From Comamonadaceae bacterium (GTDB taxonomy: Bacteria > Pseudomonadota > Gammaproteobacteria > Burkholderiales > Burkholderiaceae_C): a stretch of DNA of 9,039 bases. Positions 1 through 7,994 of this stretch are shown here, in pieces (position 1 is the stretch's first letter; every line of letters starts with the position of its first letter). Position numbers and translations under genes: made by a program. The stretch lies in contig CANIRI010000073.1 of the NCBI GenBank assembly GCA_947469815.1, positions 1 to 9,039 on the forward strand. The letters are read 5' to 3'. The notes under the pieces were generated by a model that was not told where the DNA came from, ran no database searches, and was given only the letters and a program-made list of their open reading frames with translations.

Positions 1-358
1 GTTCCGGCAAAGGCAGCGTGAGCTCCATAACCGGGCTGGCCTGGGCCACGCCGGGAATGCGGGCCAGCACCGGGTACAGCTTCTCGTCAAAACCCCGGGC
101 CTGCGTGGCTTGCACTTGCAGGTCGGCAGCCCCGTTGACGGTTTGCACGGCACGGGCAAATTCATCCAAGGCCGAGCGGTTGACCAGATGCACCGCGTAA
201 CCCAACGCCACCCCGATCGCAATGGCCAGCGCGGCGGTCATCCAGCGCACCGGGTGGGCGCGCAATTCGGCCACGGCCATCCAGCGCAGGGCCAGCGTTT
301 GTAATCCCGGTGCCGAGGCCATAGCCTGCGCTCCGCGCAGCTGCCCCTCAGGCTTCAT
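1..358 (-). CDS. ABC transporter permease, FtsX/MacB-like, N-terminal part
   Basis: This gene is cut by the left window edge; about 119 residues are visible. The reading starts [18 protein letters not shown] and continues with a basic segment (LRAHPVRW, about residues 32-39). A hydrophobic helix follows (about 40-56, [18 protein letters not shown]), and then a soluble region with [19 protein letters not shown] and [11 protein letters not shown]. One N-terminal membrane anchor followed by an extracytoplasmic domain is the layout of MacB/LolE-type permeases. The start at 358 overlaps the end of the ATPase gene by 11 bases, which suggests translational coupling; a second in-frame ATG at 322 is possible. 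With the ATPase it should form an inner-membrane ABC complex of the kind that handles lipoproteins, lipids or peptides. The substrate cannot be read from this fragment. The family call is inferred from topology and the neighbouring ATPase. Confidence 0.8.
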   Translation of the reverse strand, partial: MKPEGQLRGAQAMASAPGLQTLALRWMAVAELRAHPVRWMTAALAIAIGVALGYAVHLVNRSALDEFARAVQTVNGAADLQVQATQARGFDEKLYPVLARIPGVAQASPVMELTLPLPE

Positions 359-1040
359 GGCTTGCGCGCAGGCCGCGCGCAGTCAGCACCAGCACCCGGT
401 CAGCCACAGCGGCTGCACGTTCGGAATGGGTGACGATGAGTGCGGCGACGGCCGATTGCCGCACGGTGCGGGCAAAGAGTTCGAGAACCCGGGCAGCGGT
501 CTCGGGGTCGAGGTTGCCGGTGGGCTCGTCTGCCAGGATCAGGGCTGGTCGGTGCACCAAAGCGCGGGCAATCGCAATGCGCTGCAGCTCGCCGCCCGAT
601 AGCTGCGCGGCGTAGTCCAAGCCGCGCCCACCCAGACCGACGGCGTCAAGCATCTCCTGCGCCCGCGCCAGCGCGCTTGGTCCGCCCTGCCCCGCCAACA
701 CCAGCGGCAGCGCCACGTTGTGCGCCAGGCTCAGGTGCGGCAGGATGTGAAAGGCTTGGAACACAAAACCGATGTGGTCGCGCCGCAGCGTGGTGCGGGC
801 ATCGTCATCCAGGTTCGCCAGCTCTTGCCCCTGCACCGCGATACCGCCCGCGTCAGGCAGATCCAGGCCGGCAACCAGGTTGAGCAGGCTGGATTTGCCC
901 GCGCCGGATTCGCCCATGACCGCCACAATCTCACCCTGCTGCAGTTGCAAGTCCAGGCCGTCGAACAGCATGCGCCCTCCGGGAACCGTTTTACGCAGGC
1001 CGGTGATCTGCAGAACCAGGACGGTGGGCGCTTGCGACAT
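348..1040 (-). CDS. ABC transporter ATP-binding protein, LolD/MacB type
   Basis: A 230-residue single-cassette ATPase that powers the adjacent FtsX-like permease. All nucleotide-binding elements are visible: Walker [10 protein letters not shown] (43-51), Q-loop Gln95 in [10 protein letters not shown], signature LSGGE (147-151), Walker B LILADE (167-172), D-loop GNLD (175-178) and switch His205 in IVTHSE. The FVFQxFHLLP-like Q-loop and the DEPTGNLD sequence are typical of the LolD/FtsE/MacB group rather than of sugar importers. The reading frame stays open upstream to 1253, but that extension lies inside the cupin gene and looks nothing like an ABC protein, so I start at the ATG at 1040 ([11 protein letters not shown]). 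No good ribosome-binding site precedes it. The stop overlaps the permease start. The substrate is unknown; it is not part of the xylose system. Confidence 0.92.
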   Translation of the reverse strand: MSQAPTVLVLQITGLRKTVPGGRMLFDGLDLQLQQGEIVAVMGESGAGKSSLLNLVAGLDLPDAGGIAVQGQELANLDDDARTTLRRDHIGFVFQAFHILPHLSLAHNVALPLVLAGQGGPSALARAQEMLDAVGLGGRGLDYAAQLSGGELQRIAIARALVHRPALILADEPTGNLDPETAARVLELFARTVRQSAVAALIVTHSERAAAVADRVLVLTARGLRASHEA

Positions 1041-1058
1041 GGGGCGATAGTAGGTGCG

Positions 1059-1080
1059 GCCGCAGGTCAGCGCCTGCGGC
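1059..1080 (-). other. perfect 8-bp hairpin between cupin and ATPase genes
   Basis: The arms GCCGCAGG (1059-1066) and CCTGCGGC (1073-1080) are exact reverse complements around a 6-base loop. The hairpin begins three bases after the cupin stop codon and ends 18 bases before the ATPase start. No run of T follows it on either strand, so it does not look like a complete intrinsic terminator. It may protect the upstream mRNA end, dampen read-through, or affect translation start of the ATPase. Confidence 0.5.
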
Positions 1081-1083
1081 GGG

Positions 1084-1464
1084 CTATTCGAGCGAGGTCT
1101 CAGGGCCTGCGATGTGCACCGCCAGCAGGCAGCCGGTCGGCGTATACGAGGAATGCTGGGTTCCATCGCGCAGCCAGACCAGGTCACCCACGCCATAGCG
1201 GGTGCCGTCGTTGTCGAACAACTCGCCCTCCAGGACCAAAAACTGCTCGTCACCGCGGTGTTGGTGGGCCCGTGTGGTCATGCCCGGTGCCATGCGGTAC
1301 ACGTGAAAGCCCTGTCCCAGCGGCACGTCGGTGGTGAGTTGCAGCACTGCGTCGCCATCGGCGCGCCCGTCGGGGTAGACATAAGGCTGAAACACTGCCT
1401 CATGGATGTTGGCAACGCGGCGGTCTTGCGGGGCTATGGGCTTCATATCAGGCATGGCGGGCAT
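1084..1464 (-). CDS. small cupin-domain protein
   Basis: A 126-residue, single-domain cupin. The first cupin motif is clear: PGMTTRAHQHRGDEQFLVLEG, with His67, His69 and Glu73 in the HxHxxxE metal-binding pattern and the closing Gly. The second motif is GVGDLVWLRDGTQHSSYT, giving His104 as the fourth ligand. A metal-binding beta-barrel is therefore likely. The pattern resembles the ChrR-type cupins, but there is no zinc-binding anti-sigma N-terminus and no sigma gene beside it, so a regulatory role is not supported. Whether it is an enzyme or a binding protein cannot be decided. Start choice is uncertain: ATG codons at 1464, 1455 and 1446 and a GTG at 1482 are all in frame, and none has a convincing ribosome-binding site. 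It ends 43 bases before the ABC ATPase gene on the same strand and may be cotranscribed with it. Confidence 0.82.
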   Translation of the reverse strand: MPAMPDMKPIAPQDRRVANIHEAVFQPYVYPDGRADGDAVLQLTTDVPLGQGFHVYRMAPGMTTRAHQHRGDEQFLVLEGELFDNDGTRYGVGDLVWLRDGTQHSSYTPTGCLLAVHIAGPETSLE

Positions 1465-1541
1465 GGTTCGGGGTGGACACACGCCCGATTATGCGAAGGC
1501 CTGCAGGCGCGACGCTGGAAGGCCTGCGCCGTGCGCGTGGC

Positions 1542-1934
1542 TCAGACCGAATGGTCGAAGAGGCGGCCGCTGAAACCGCCGAAGAAGCCGCGTGGCGCGG
1601 GTGCCGCATCCACGCCTGGCAGGGCGGCAGCACTTTGGAAGGCCAGTGGAAACTGCTTACGCAGTTCCTGGGCGATGCGCCAGGCCTCAGGCAGATGGCT
1701 GCTTTGCAAGGCGGTGCCGATGCGTGCGATCACCGGGTGGTGGTTGAGCTCGTTGTCATGCAGGGTGAGTGCCGTGAAGGCCAGACGTGCCGCGTCAACC
1801 GGGCCACTTTGAATGGCCAGGAGCAGGCTGCGCAAGCGCTGCGTGCGCGCGCGTTGGCGCTCATCCTGCCGCAGTTGTTGACCGCCTTGCGGGTAGGACC
1901 GCGCCATAGAAGAAACGTGGATATCAGGTGCCAT
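1542..1934 (-). CDS. uncharacterised helical protein with two similar segments
   Basis: A 130-residue protein that I do not recognise as a named family. The start is well supported: GGAG (complement of 1942-1945) lies 7 bases before the ATG at 1934. The protein has no signal peptide or membrane helix. Residues 20-36 are highly charged (Arg, Gln, Glu). After that come two alike segments 35 residues apart: LLAIQSGPVDAARLAF (38-53) and GTALQSSHLPEAWRIA (73-88). Both have the AxQS-x3-x2-A pattern of paired short helices, reminiscent of TPR-like repeats. The C-terminus is low complexity, rich in Ala, Pro, Gly and Phe (about 98-125). It is the first gene of the leftward block and is transcribed away from xylF. 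Function is unknown; coding status is inferred from the ribosome-binding site, the full-length open frame and the internal repeat. Confidence 0.7.
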   Translation of the reverse strand: MAPDIHVSSMARSYPQGGQQLRQDERQRARTQRLRSLLLAIQSGPVDAARLAFTALTLHDNELNHHPVIARIGTALQSSHLPEAWRIAQELRKQFPLAFQSAAALPGVDAAPAPRGFFGGFSGRLFDHSV

Positions 1935-2120
1935 GCTGCCACTCCGGTTAATGGGAGAACACCCTGCCGCGCCCGCGATGGCGGGTGTCAGGAATCAATC
2001 GCCCGTAGCTGCATTCACAGCAGTATTCATGCCAATTTTTGGTGTCACCTGGCGGCAAACGCTTTCCCCATGCGCGCTGCTTGCTGCCCAAATCGCGCGC
2101 AAACAGGGGTTTCCCCTAGG

Positions 2121-2148
2121 TTGGACGGTTGATGTTCTTGGTGATAAT
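2121..2148 (+). promoter_or_regulatory. candidate sigma-70 promoter of the xyl operon
   Basis: The -35 candidate is TTGGAC (2121-2126, only the TTG strongly matching consensus) and the -10 candidate is GATAAT (2143-2148, five of six bases), separated by 16 bases. This is the best -10 hexamer in the intergenic region. A weak -35 is in keeping with a regulated promoter. Position and strand fit xylF, but the call comes from pattern only. Confidence 0.4.
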
Positions 2149-2170
2149 TGGTTTTCCCTCCGAACTAAAT
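2146..2170. promoter_or_regulatory. imperfect dyad, candidate XylR operator
   Basis: The left arm AATTGGTT (2146-2153) and the right arm AACTAAAT (2163-2170) form an inverted repeat centred on about 2158, with one mismatch and one G-T pair. It starts within the proposed -10 box and covers the expected transcription start, where a repressor would block polymerase. AT-rich dyads of about this size are typical of ROK-family operators. No second copy was found to confirm a consensus, so this is an inference from position. Confidence 0.3.
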
Positions 2171-2261
2171 CATGTGCTCCATGTTTGACGCCGGTAGGAA
2201 ATCGACTCGCAACAGAAATTAACGCTGCCCCCAAGGGCTTATACCTATCCGGAGATATCGC

Positions 2262-3281
2262 ATGAAATTGAAACGTCACCTCAGCGCGCTGGCCATCGCC
2301 ATGGCCGCAGGCTCATCTTTTGCACAACTGGTCGTTGGCGTGAGCTACGACGCATTCCAGGAAGAGCGCTGGAAAACCGACGAAGCGGCCATCAAGGCGG
2401 AGCTGGCTAAGGCCGGTGCCAAGTACATCATGTCCGACGCCGGCGCTTCCACCGAGAAGCAACTGTCCGACATCGACGGCCTGATCGCCAAGGGCGCCAA
2501 AGTCCTGATCATCTTGGGTCGCGACAAAGACGCCATCCTGCCTGCAGTCAACAAAGCAGCCCAGCAGAAGATCCCCGTGATCGCCTATGACCGCCTGTTT
2601 GAAGCGCCTGGCGTGACGTACATCACCTTTGACAACAAGGAAGTCGGCCGCATGACCGCGCGCGCCATCCTGGCTGTCAAGCCTAAGGGCAACTACGCCA
2701 TCATCAAAGGTGACCCGGGCGATGCGAACGCCAACTTCCTGCGCGAAGGCCAGGGCGAAGTTTTGGCTGACGCCATCAAAAAGGGCGACGTGAAGATCGT
2801 TGGCGAAGAGTTCACCGCCGGCTGGAATCCCCAGAACGCGCAAAAGAACATGGAACAAATCCTGACTAAAACCGGCAACAAAGTTGACGCCGTGGTTGCC
2901 CAAAACGACGGCATGGCCGGCGGTGTGGTCGCTGCTTTGACCGCCAAAGGTCTGCAAGGTATTCCTGTCTCCGGACAAGACGGTGACCTGGCTGCGCTGA
3001 ACCGCGTGGCCCTGGGTACCCAAACCGTGTCGGTCTGGAAAAACTCGGCGGATCTGGGTACGGCTGCTGCCAAAGCAGCTGTGGAACTGGGCGCTGGCAA
3101 GGCCGTAACCGGCGCAGCCGACTGGGCTGGCGGCGAAAAGAAGATGACCCTGAAGTCCATCTTCCTGAAGCCTATCCCTGTTACCAAGGACAACCTGGAT
3201 GTGGTGCTGAAGTCCGGCCACATCTCCAAGGAAGCCCTGTGCAAAGGTGTGGACGCATCGAAAGTGGCCGTCTGCAAGTAA
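2262..3281 (+). CDS. xylF: D-xylose ABC transporter, periplasmic binding protein
   Basis: A 339-residue periplasmic sugar-binding protein that captures D-xylose and delivers it to XylH. Residues 1-21 are a signal peptide: a basic start (KLKR), a hydrophobic core and an SFA cleavage site before Gln22. The mature part is the two-lobed PBP type 1 fold of the CUT2 family. Segments that align with E. coli XylF include ERW (35-37), AYDRL (108-112), YITFDNKEVG, AQNDGMAGG (around 213-221) and SGQDGDL (237-243), which carry sugar-contacting residues in this family. Length matches E. coli XylF (about 330). The start is fixed by GGAG at 2251-2254, 7 bases before the ATG. It has a Cys pair near the C-terminus (327 and 338), discussed as a finding. 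First gene of the operon, followed by a strong hairpin. Other aldopentoses cannot be excluded, but xylA and xylB downstream make xylose the natural substrate. Confidence 0.95.
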   Translation: MKLKRHLSALAIAMAAGSSFAQLVVGVSYDAFQEERWKTDEAAIKAELAKAGAKYIMSDAGASTEKQLSDIDGLIAKGAKVLIILGRDKDAILPAVNKAAQQKIPVIAYDRLFEAPGVTYITFDNKEVGRMTARAILAVKPKGNYAIIKGDPGDANANFLREGQGEVLADAIKKGDVKIVGEEFTAGWNPQNAQKNMEQILTKTGNKVDAVVAQNDGMAGGVVAALTAKGLQGIPVSGQDGDLAALNRVALGTQTVSVWKNSADLGTAAAKAAVELGAGKAVTGAADWAGGEKKMTLKSIFLKPIPVTKDNLDVVLKSGHISKEALCKGVDASKVAVCK

Positions 3282-3307
3282 TCAGCTGACATCCAGCTTT
3301 TAGACCC

Positions 3308-3338
3308 CAACACCGCGGGCCACGAGCCCGCGGTGTTG
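3308..3338 (+). terminator. strong hairpin after xylF, probable partial terminator or mRNA stabiliser
   Basis: A perfect 13-bp stem: CAACACCGCGGGC (3308-3320) pairs with GCCCGCGGTGTTG (3326-3338) around the loop CACGA. It starts 26 bases after the xylF stop and ends 22 bases before the xylH start. Only a short T-rich stretch (TTTCTG) follows, so termination is probably incomplete. Such structures after the binding-protein gene of sugar ABC operons are known to protect the 5' message or reduce downstream expression, giving an excess of binding protein. Confidence 0.7.
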
Positions 3339-3360
3339 TTTCTGACCCCCGGGAGTCTGT

Positions 3361-4551
3361 ATGAATAGTGACTGGCAAACCCTGAAGCGCGCCCAGATTG
3401 ACTGGCGCATGGTGCTCATGTCGGCGGTGCTGATCGTGATTGCACTGGTTTTCAACGCCTTGTCGGAAGGCATATTTTTGTCGCCGGAAAACCTCTACAA
3501 CATCGCCCAGCAAACCGCGGTGGTGGGTATTCTGGCCACCGTTATGGTGCTCATCATCGTGGCACGCCACATCGACCTGTCGGTCGGCTCGGTGATGGGC
3601 TTTGTGGGCGTACTGATCGCCTTTTTGATTTACACCGCCAACTGGTCCTGGCAGGCCGCCTGCCTGATGGGCTTGGCCGCAGCCATCGCTGTATCCATGT
3701 ACCAGGGCGCGCTGACCGCGTTTGTGGGCGTCCCTTCCTTTGTCGTGACCCTGGGCGGCCTGATGTCGTTTCGCGGTGCGGCCTATTTGGTGGCAGACGG
3801 CAAAACCCAACCCCTGGCCGACCCCTTCTTTTTGAAGCTGGGTGGCGGCTACAACGGCGGCATCGGCACCACAGCGAGCTGGATTCTGGCCGCCCTGCTC
3901 TGCTTCGGCCTGCTGCTGGCCATGGTGAACAAGCGCCGTGCCAAAAAAACCTATGGCGTGCCGACCAACCCGGCCTGGGTGGACCTGCTGCTGGTGCTGA
4001 TTCCTATGGCCATTGTGCTGGCCTTTGTGGCCACCATGAACGCGTACCACATACCCAACAAAGATGCGCCCCAAGGCATACCGATTCCGGTGCTGATCTG
4101 GGGCGCGGTGGCGTTGGTGATTTCCTTTCTGGTGCACCGCACGCGCTTCGGGCGCTACATCTTTGCCATCGGCGGCAACCCGGATGCTGCCGCGCTGGTC
4201 GGCATTCCGGTGCGTCGGGTCACGATGCTGCTGTTTGTGCTGCTGTCGGTGCTGATAACGATTGCCGCCATCGTGGCCATCTCGCGGCTGAACGCGGGCA
4301 CCAATTCGCTGGGCAACAACTTAGAGCTGCTGGTGATTGCGGCCACCGTGATCGGTGGCACCGCTCTGGCCGGTGGCAGCGGCACCATCATCGGCTCGGT
4401 GCTGGGCGCGCTGATCATGCAGTGCATTGACAGCGGCATGCTGCTGCTCGACGTGTCGATTGGTACGCGCTACATCATCATCGGCCAGGTGCTGATTGCG
4501 GCGGTGGTCTTCGATGTGGCCTACCGCAAATGGACGGGAGACGCGCTGTGA
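3361..4551 (+). CDS. xylH: D-xylose ABC transporter, inner-membrane permease
   Basis: A 396-residue multi-spanning permease of the CUT2 (BPD_transp_2) family that forms the xylose channel. About 10-11 hydrophobic helices can be seen, starting near residues 17-34 and ending near 365-385. The family motif IDLSVGS lies at 71-77, and the cytoplasmic loop [23 protein letters not shown] near 265-287 is the likely coupling site for the ATPase. The charged stretch NKRRAKK near 190 followed by a further pair of helices is usual in XylH proteins, and the length is close to E. coli XylH (393). The ribosome-binding site GGGAG (3351-3355) sits 5 bases before the ATG. The stop codon overlaps the xylG start (GTGA), so the two are likely coupled in translation. 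Unlike E. coli (xylFGH), the order here is F-H-G. Confidence 0.94.
   Translation: MNSDWQTLKRAQIDWRMVLMSAVLIVIALVFNALSEGIFLSPENLYNIAQQTAVVGILATVMVLIIVARHIDLSVGSVMGFVGVLIAFLIYTANWSWQAACLMGLAAAIAVSMYQGALTAFVGVPSFVVTLGGLMSFRGAAYLVADGKTQPLADPFFLKLGGGYNGGIGTTASWILAALLCFGLLLAMVNKRRAKKTYGVPTNPAWVDLLLVLIPMAIVLAFVATMNAYHIPNKDAPQGIPIPVLIWGAVALVISFLVHRTRFGRYIFAIGGNPDAAALVGIPVRRVTMLLFVLLSVLITIAAIVAISRLNAGTNSLGNNLELLVIAATVIGGTALAGGSGTIIGSVLGALIMQCIDSGMLLLDVSIGTRYIIIGQVLIAAVVFDVAYRKWTGDAL
4536..4540 (+). promoter_or_regulatory. ribosome-binding site that sets the xylG start
   Basis: GGGAG lies 7 bases upstream of the GTG at 4548, inside the end of xylH. It favours the GTG start over the in-frame ATG at 4530, which lies before this site and has no ribosome-binding site of its own. 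Confidence 0.7.
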
Positions 4552-5363
4552 ACGCCACCGACAACACGCCCCACAGCAAGCCCGCGATCGATACCAGCCG
4601 CTGCCTGGTCGAGCTGCGCAATATCCGCAAAGCCTTCGGTGGCGTGCTCGCGGTTGATGAGGTCAGTTTGAACCTCTATCCCGGCGAAGTGGTGGCCGTG
4701 CTGGGCCACAACGGCGCGGGCAAATCCACGCTGATGAAGATGCTGGCCGGTGCCTACCCGATTGACAGCGGCGAGGTCTTGCTGTCGGGCGAGAAAGTGC
4801 AAATCCGCTCGCCGTCGGATGCGCAAAACCTGGGCATCGAATCGATTTACCAGACGCTGGCGCTGGCCGACAACCTGGACGCGGTGGCCAATCTGTTTTT
4901 GGGCCGCGAGCTGCTGACCCGCTGGCGCACGCTGGACGACCACCGCATGGATGCAGACGCCCGTAAGGTGTTCCAGCGCCTGAACAAAAACTTCACCAAC
5001 ATCCGCATTCCGGTGCGCCGCCTGTCCGGCGGACAGCGCCAGGTGGTGGCGATTTCGCGGGCGATTTATTTCAACGCCCGCATCCTCATCATGGACGAAC
5101 CGACCGCCGCTCTGGGCCCGGAAGAAACCGCGATGGTGGGCAACCTGATCCAGCAGCTCAAGGCCGAAGGCGTGGGTATCTTTTTGATCAGCCACGACAT
5201 GCACGATGTGTTCGCCTTGAGCGACCGATTGGCTGTGATGAAGAACGGCAAACGCATCGGCACCTACCGCACCCAGGATGTGACCGAGGACGAGGTGCTG
5301 GGCATGATCATCGCGGGCAAGGCGCCGGCTGGCAAAACCCAGGCGGAACGCCCGGCGCGCTGA
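4548..5363 (+). CDS. xylG: D-xylose ABC transporter, single-cassette ATPase
   Basis: A 271-residue ATPase that drives xylose import through XylH. One complete cassette is present: Walker [10 protein letters not shown] (53-61), Q-loop Gln102 in SIYQTLAL, signature LSGGQ (159-163), Walker B ILIMDE (179-184), PTAALGPEE (185-193) and switch His216 in LISHDMHD. E. coli XylG and most CUT2 ATPases have two fused cassettes (about 500 residues); this one has only the N-terminal type and ends soon after the helical tail [10 protein letters not shown]. It resembles the FrcA-type CUT2 ATPases, so a homodimer is likely. The downstream DNA encodes a different protein with no cassette remnant, so this is not a recent frameshift. 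GTG start at 4548 chosen for its ribosome-binding site and the GTGA overlap with xylH. The first 18 residues precede the domain and are poorly conserved in character. Confidence 0.93.
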   Translation: MNATDNTPHSKPAIDTSRCLVELRNIRKAFGGVLAVDEVSLNLYPGEVVAVLGHNGAGKSTLMKMLAGAYPIDSGEVLLSGEKVQIRSPSDAQNLGIESIYQTLALADNLDAVANLFLGRELLTRWRTLDDHRMDADARKVFQRLNKNFTNIRIPVRRLSGGQRQVVAISRAIYFNARILIMDEPTAALGPEETAMVGNLIQQLKAEGVGIFLISHDMHDVFALSDRLAVMKNGKRIGTYRTQDVTEDEVLGMIIAGKAPAGKTQAERPAR

Positions 5364-5378
5364 CAGCCGCCCTGCCTT

Positions 5379-6495
5379 ATGCAAACCACCGGCGACCAGC
5401 AGCTGCTCAAACGCATCAACCGCAGCGTCTTGCTGCGACTGATTCAGCAGCAAAGCGGGCTGTCGCGGGCGCGTCTGGCGGCCCACAGCGGCCTCACCAA
5501 GTCCACGGTCAGTGCCCTGGTGCGTGAACTGCTGGACGAGCAGTGGCTGGTCGAGGCCAGCTCGCCAGTGACGGGTGATGGCCTGGGACGCCCTTCCACC
5601 CCGCTGCAACTCAATGCCGGGGGCCGGGTGTTGATCGGCATCGAAGTGGCGGTTGAATGCCTGCGCATGGTTTGCGTGTCAATCACCGGAGAGGTGTTCT
5701 CGGAGCATGAAGTGCCGCTGCAAAGCCCCGACCCGCAGGCCGTCTGCGCCCAAGCGACCGGACTGTTGCAGCCCTTGTGTGCGGATTTGGCGGCGAGGAA
5801 AATCACCATCAGCGGTGTGGGCCTGTGTTTACCCGGAGCAGTCCACGACAGCACGGGGCTGGTGCATTTCGCGCCCAACCTGGGCTGGCGCAAGCTGGAT
5901 TTTTTGGGCATGGTCAGCGCCGCCTTTGCCGCCGCGGGAATTGCCTGCGGCAACGTGCATGTACAAAACGATGCCGATGCCGCCGCACTGGGCGAATACG
6001 AGTTTGGCATCGGGGACAAAGACGATCCGCTGATCTTCATCAACTGCGATGTCGGTGTGGGCGCGGGCATCGTGCTCAACGACCGGTTGTTCACCGGGGC
6101 CCGCGGTGCTGCCGGTGAGATTGGCCACACGATTTTGCAGATTGATGGGCCGCTATGCTCCTGTGGTCGACACGGGTGCGCCGAGGCCTTCATCGGCGCA
6201 CGCGCCATCAAGGGCGCTGCAGATGTGGCACGCGCTGGCCAATACCTGGGCGTGTTGATCCAAAACCTGGACGCGCTCTTCAACCCGAAGACGGTGGTCA
6301 TTGGCGGCAAAATCTGCGCCGAACACCCGGGTCTGCTGGCGCAGGCGCAGGCCACAGTGGCGCAGTACACCCGCCAGTCGGGCATGCCCATGACCGAGAT
6401 CCGTGCGGCGCGCTATGGTCTGCAGGCACCGGCTGTCGGGGCGGCGGCCTTGGTCTTGCACCGTTTTCTGCGCCCACTTTCACAAGGAGCAAGCC

Positions 6496-6512
<17 letters not shown>
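5379..6512 (+). CDS. xylR: ROK-family transcriptional repressor, probable xylose regulator
   Basis: A 377-residue NagC/XylR-type ROK regulator. The N-terminal winged helix-turn-helix covers about residues 9-60 (LSRARLAAHSGLTKSTVSALVREL, with the recognition helix near 40-52), then the linker GLGRPSTPLQLN. The ROK sugar-binding domain follows: NDADAAALGEYEFG, GVGAGIVLNDRLFTGARGAAGEIGH (His250 as zinc ligand) and the zinc motif CSCGRHGC (Cys260, Cys262, Cys267). Zinc binding is intact. By analogy with other XylR proteins it should bind the xyl promoter and release it when xylose binds, but the ligand is inferred from context. The ATG at 5379 is 15 bases after xylG, in the same frame as xylG, and has no recognisable ribosome-binding site, so expression may rely on reinitiation and be low. 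Its 3' end overlaps xylB by 17 bases. Internal position implies autoregulation. Confidence 0.9.
6484..6489 (+). promoter_or_regulatory. ribosome-binding site that sets the xylB start
   Basis: AAGGAG, the strongest ribosome-binding site in the operon, lies 6 bases before the ATG at 6496 and within the end of xylR. It rules against the in-frame ATG at 6403, whose extra 31 residues do not look like a sugar kinase. Confidence 0.85.
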
Positions 6513-7956
<1,444 letters not shown>

Positions 7957-7994
7957 ACCCCGCACCCCTTCACCCTCAACTGGCAGCAATTTCT

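Larger units (their letters stand above)
1935..2261. promoter_or_regulatory. divergent intergenic region upstream of xylF
   Basis: These 327 bases hold no convincing gene. They lie between two divergent starts, so they should carry the promoters of both blocks. AT content rises between about 2127 and 2260 compared with the flanking genes. Visible structure includes ACACCC/GGGTGT (1959-1964 and 1983-1988) enclosing CCCGC/GCGGG (1972-1976 and 1981-1985), TGCGCGC/GCGCGCA (2071-2077 and 2095-2101), and AGGGG-TTT-CCCCT (2105-2117). A candidate xyl promoter and operator follow (listed separately). I could not find a clear promoter for the leftward gene. If transcription starts near 2155, the xylF leader is about 107 bases; I see no known riboswitch in it. 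Confidence 0.6.

Noticed and set aside
1041..1253. N-terminal extension of the ABC ATPase up to 1253.
   Set aside because: The extra 71 residues overlap the cupin gene in another frame and do not resemble an ABC protein; the ATG at 1040 gives the usual length.
1499..1528. Repeated GCAGGC/GCCTGC words after the helical-protein gene, as a possible terminator.
   Set aside because: The stem is only 6 bp with a 13-base loop and no T-run on the relevant strand.
54..2132. Plus-strand open frames opposite the leftward block.
   Set aside because: They are antisense to genes with clear ABC and cupin motifs, and their products have no recognisable features.
2185..2213. TTGACG at 2185-2190 as an xylF -35 box.
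   Set aside because: The hexamer is good, but nothing like a -10 box lies 16-18 bases downstream (CGCAAC at 17).
2313..4137. Minus-strand open frames opposite xylF and xylH (2313-3221 and 3181-4137).
   Set aside because: They mirror codon periodicity of the plus-strand genes and encode low-complexity His/Gln-rich products.
4521..5609. Long minus-strand open frame of 362 codons opposite xylG and the start of xylR.
   Set aside because: It is antisense to two clear genes, is rich in His, Gln and Arg as expected of a GC-rich shadow frame, and shows no domain.
5444..6391. Minus-strand open frame of 315 codons opposite xylR.
   Set aside because: Ser, Pro and Ala-rich composition without motifs; the plus strand encodes an intact ROK protein with all its zinc ligands.
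6403..6495. Upstream ATG at 6403 for xylB.
   Set aside because: It has no ribosome-binding site and adds 31 unrelated residues; the ATG at 6496 has AAGGAG and begins at the conserved phosphate-binding loop.
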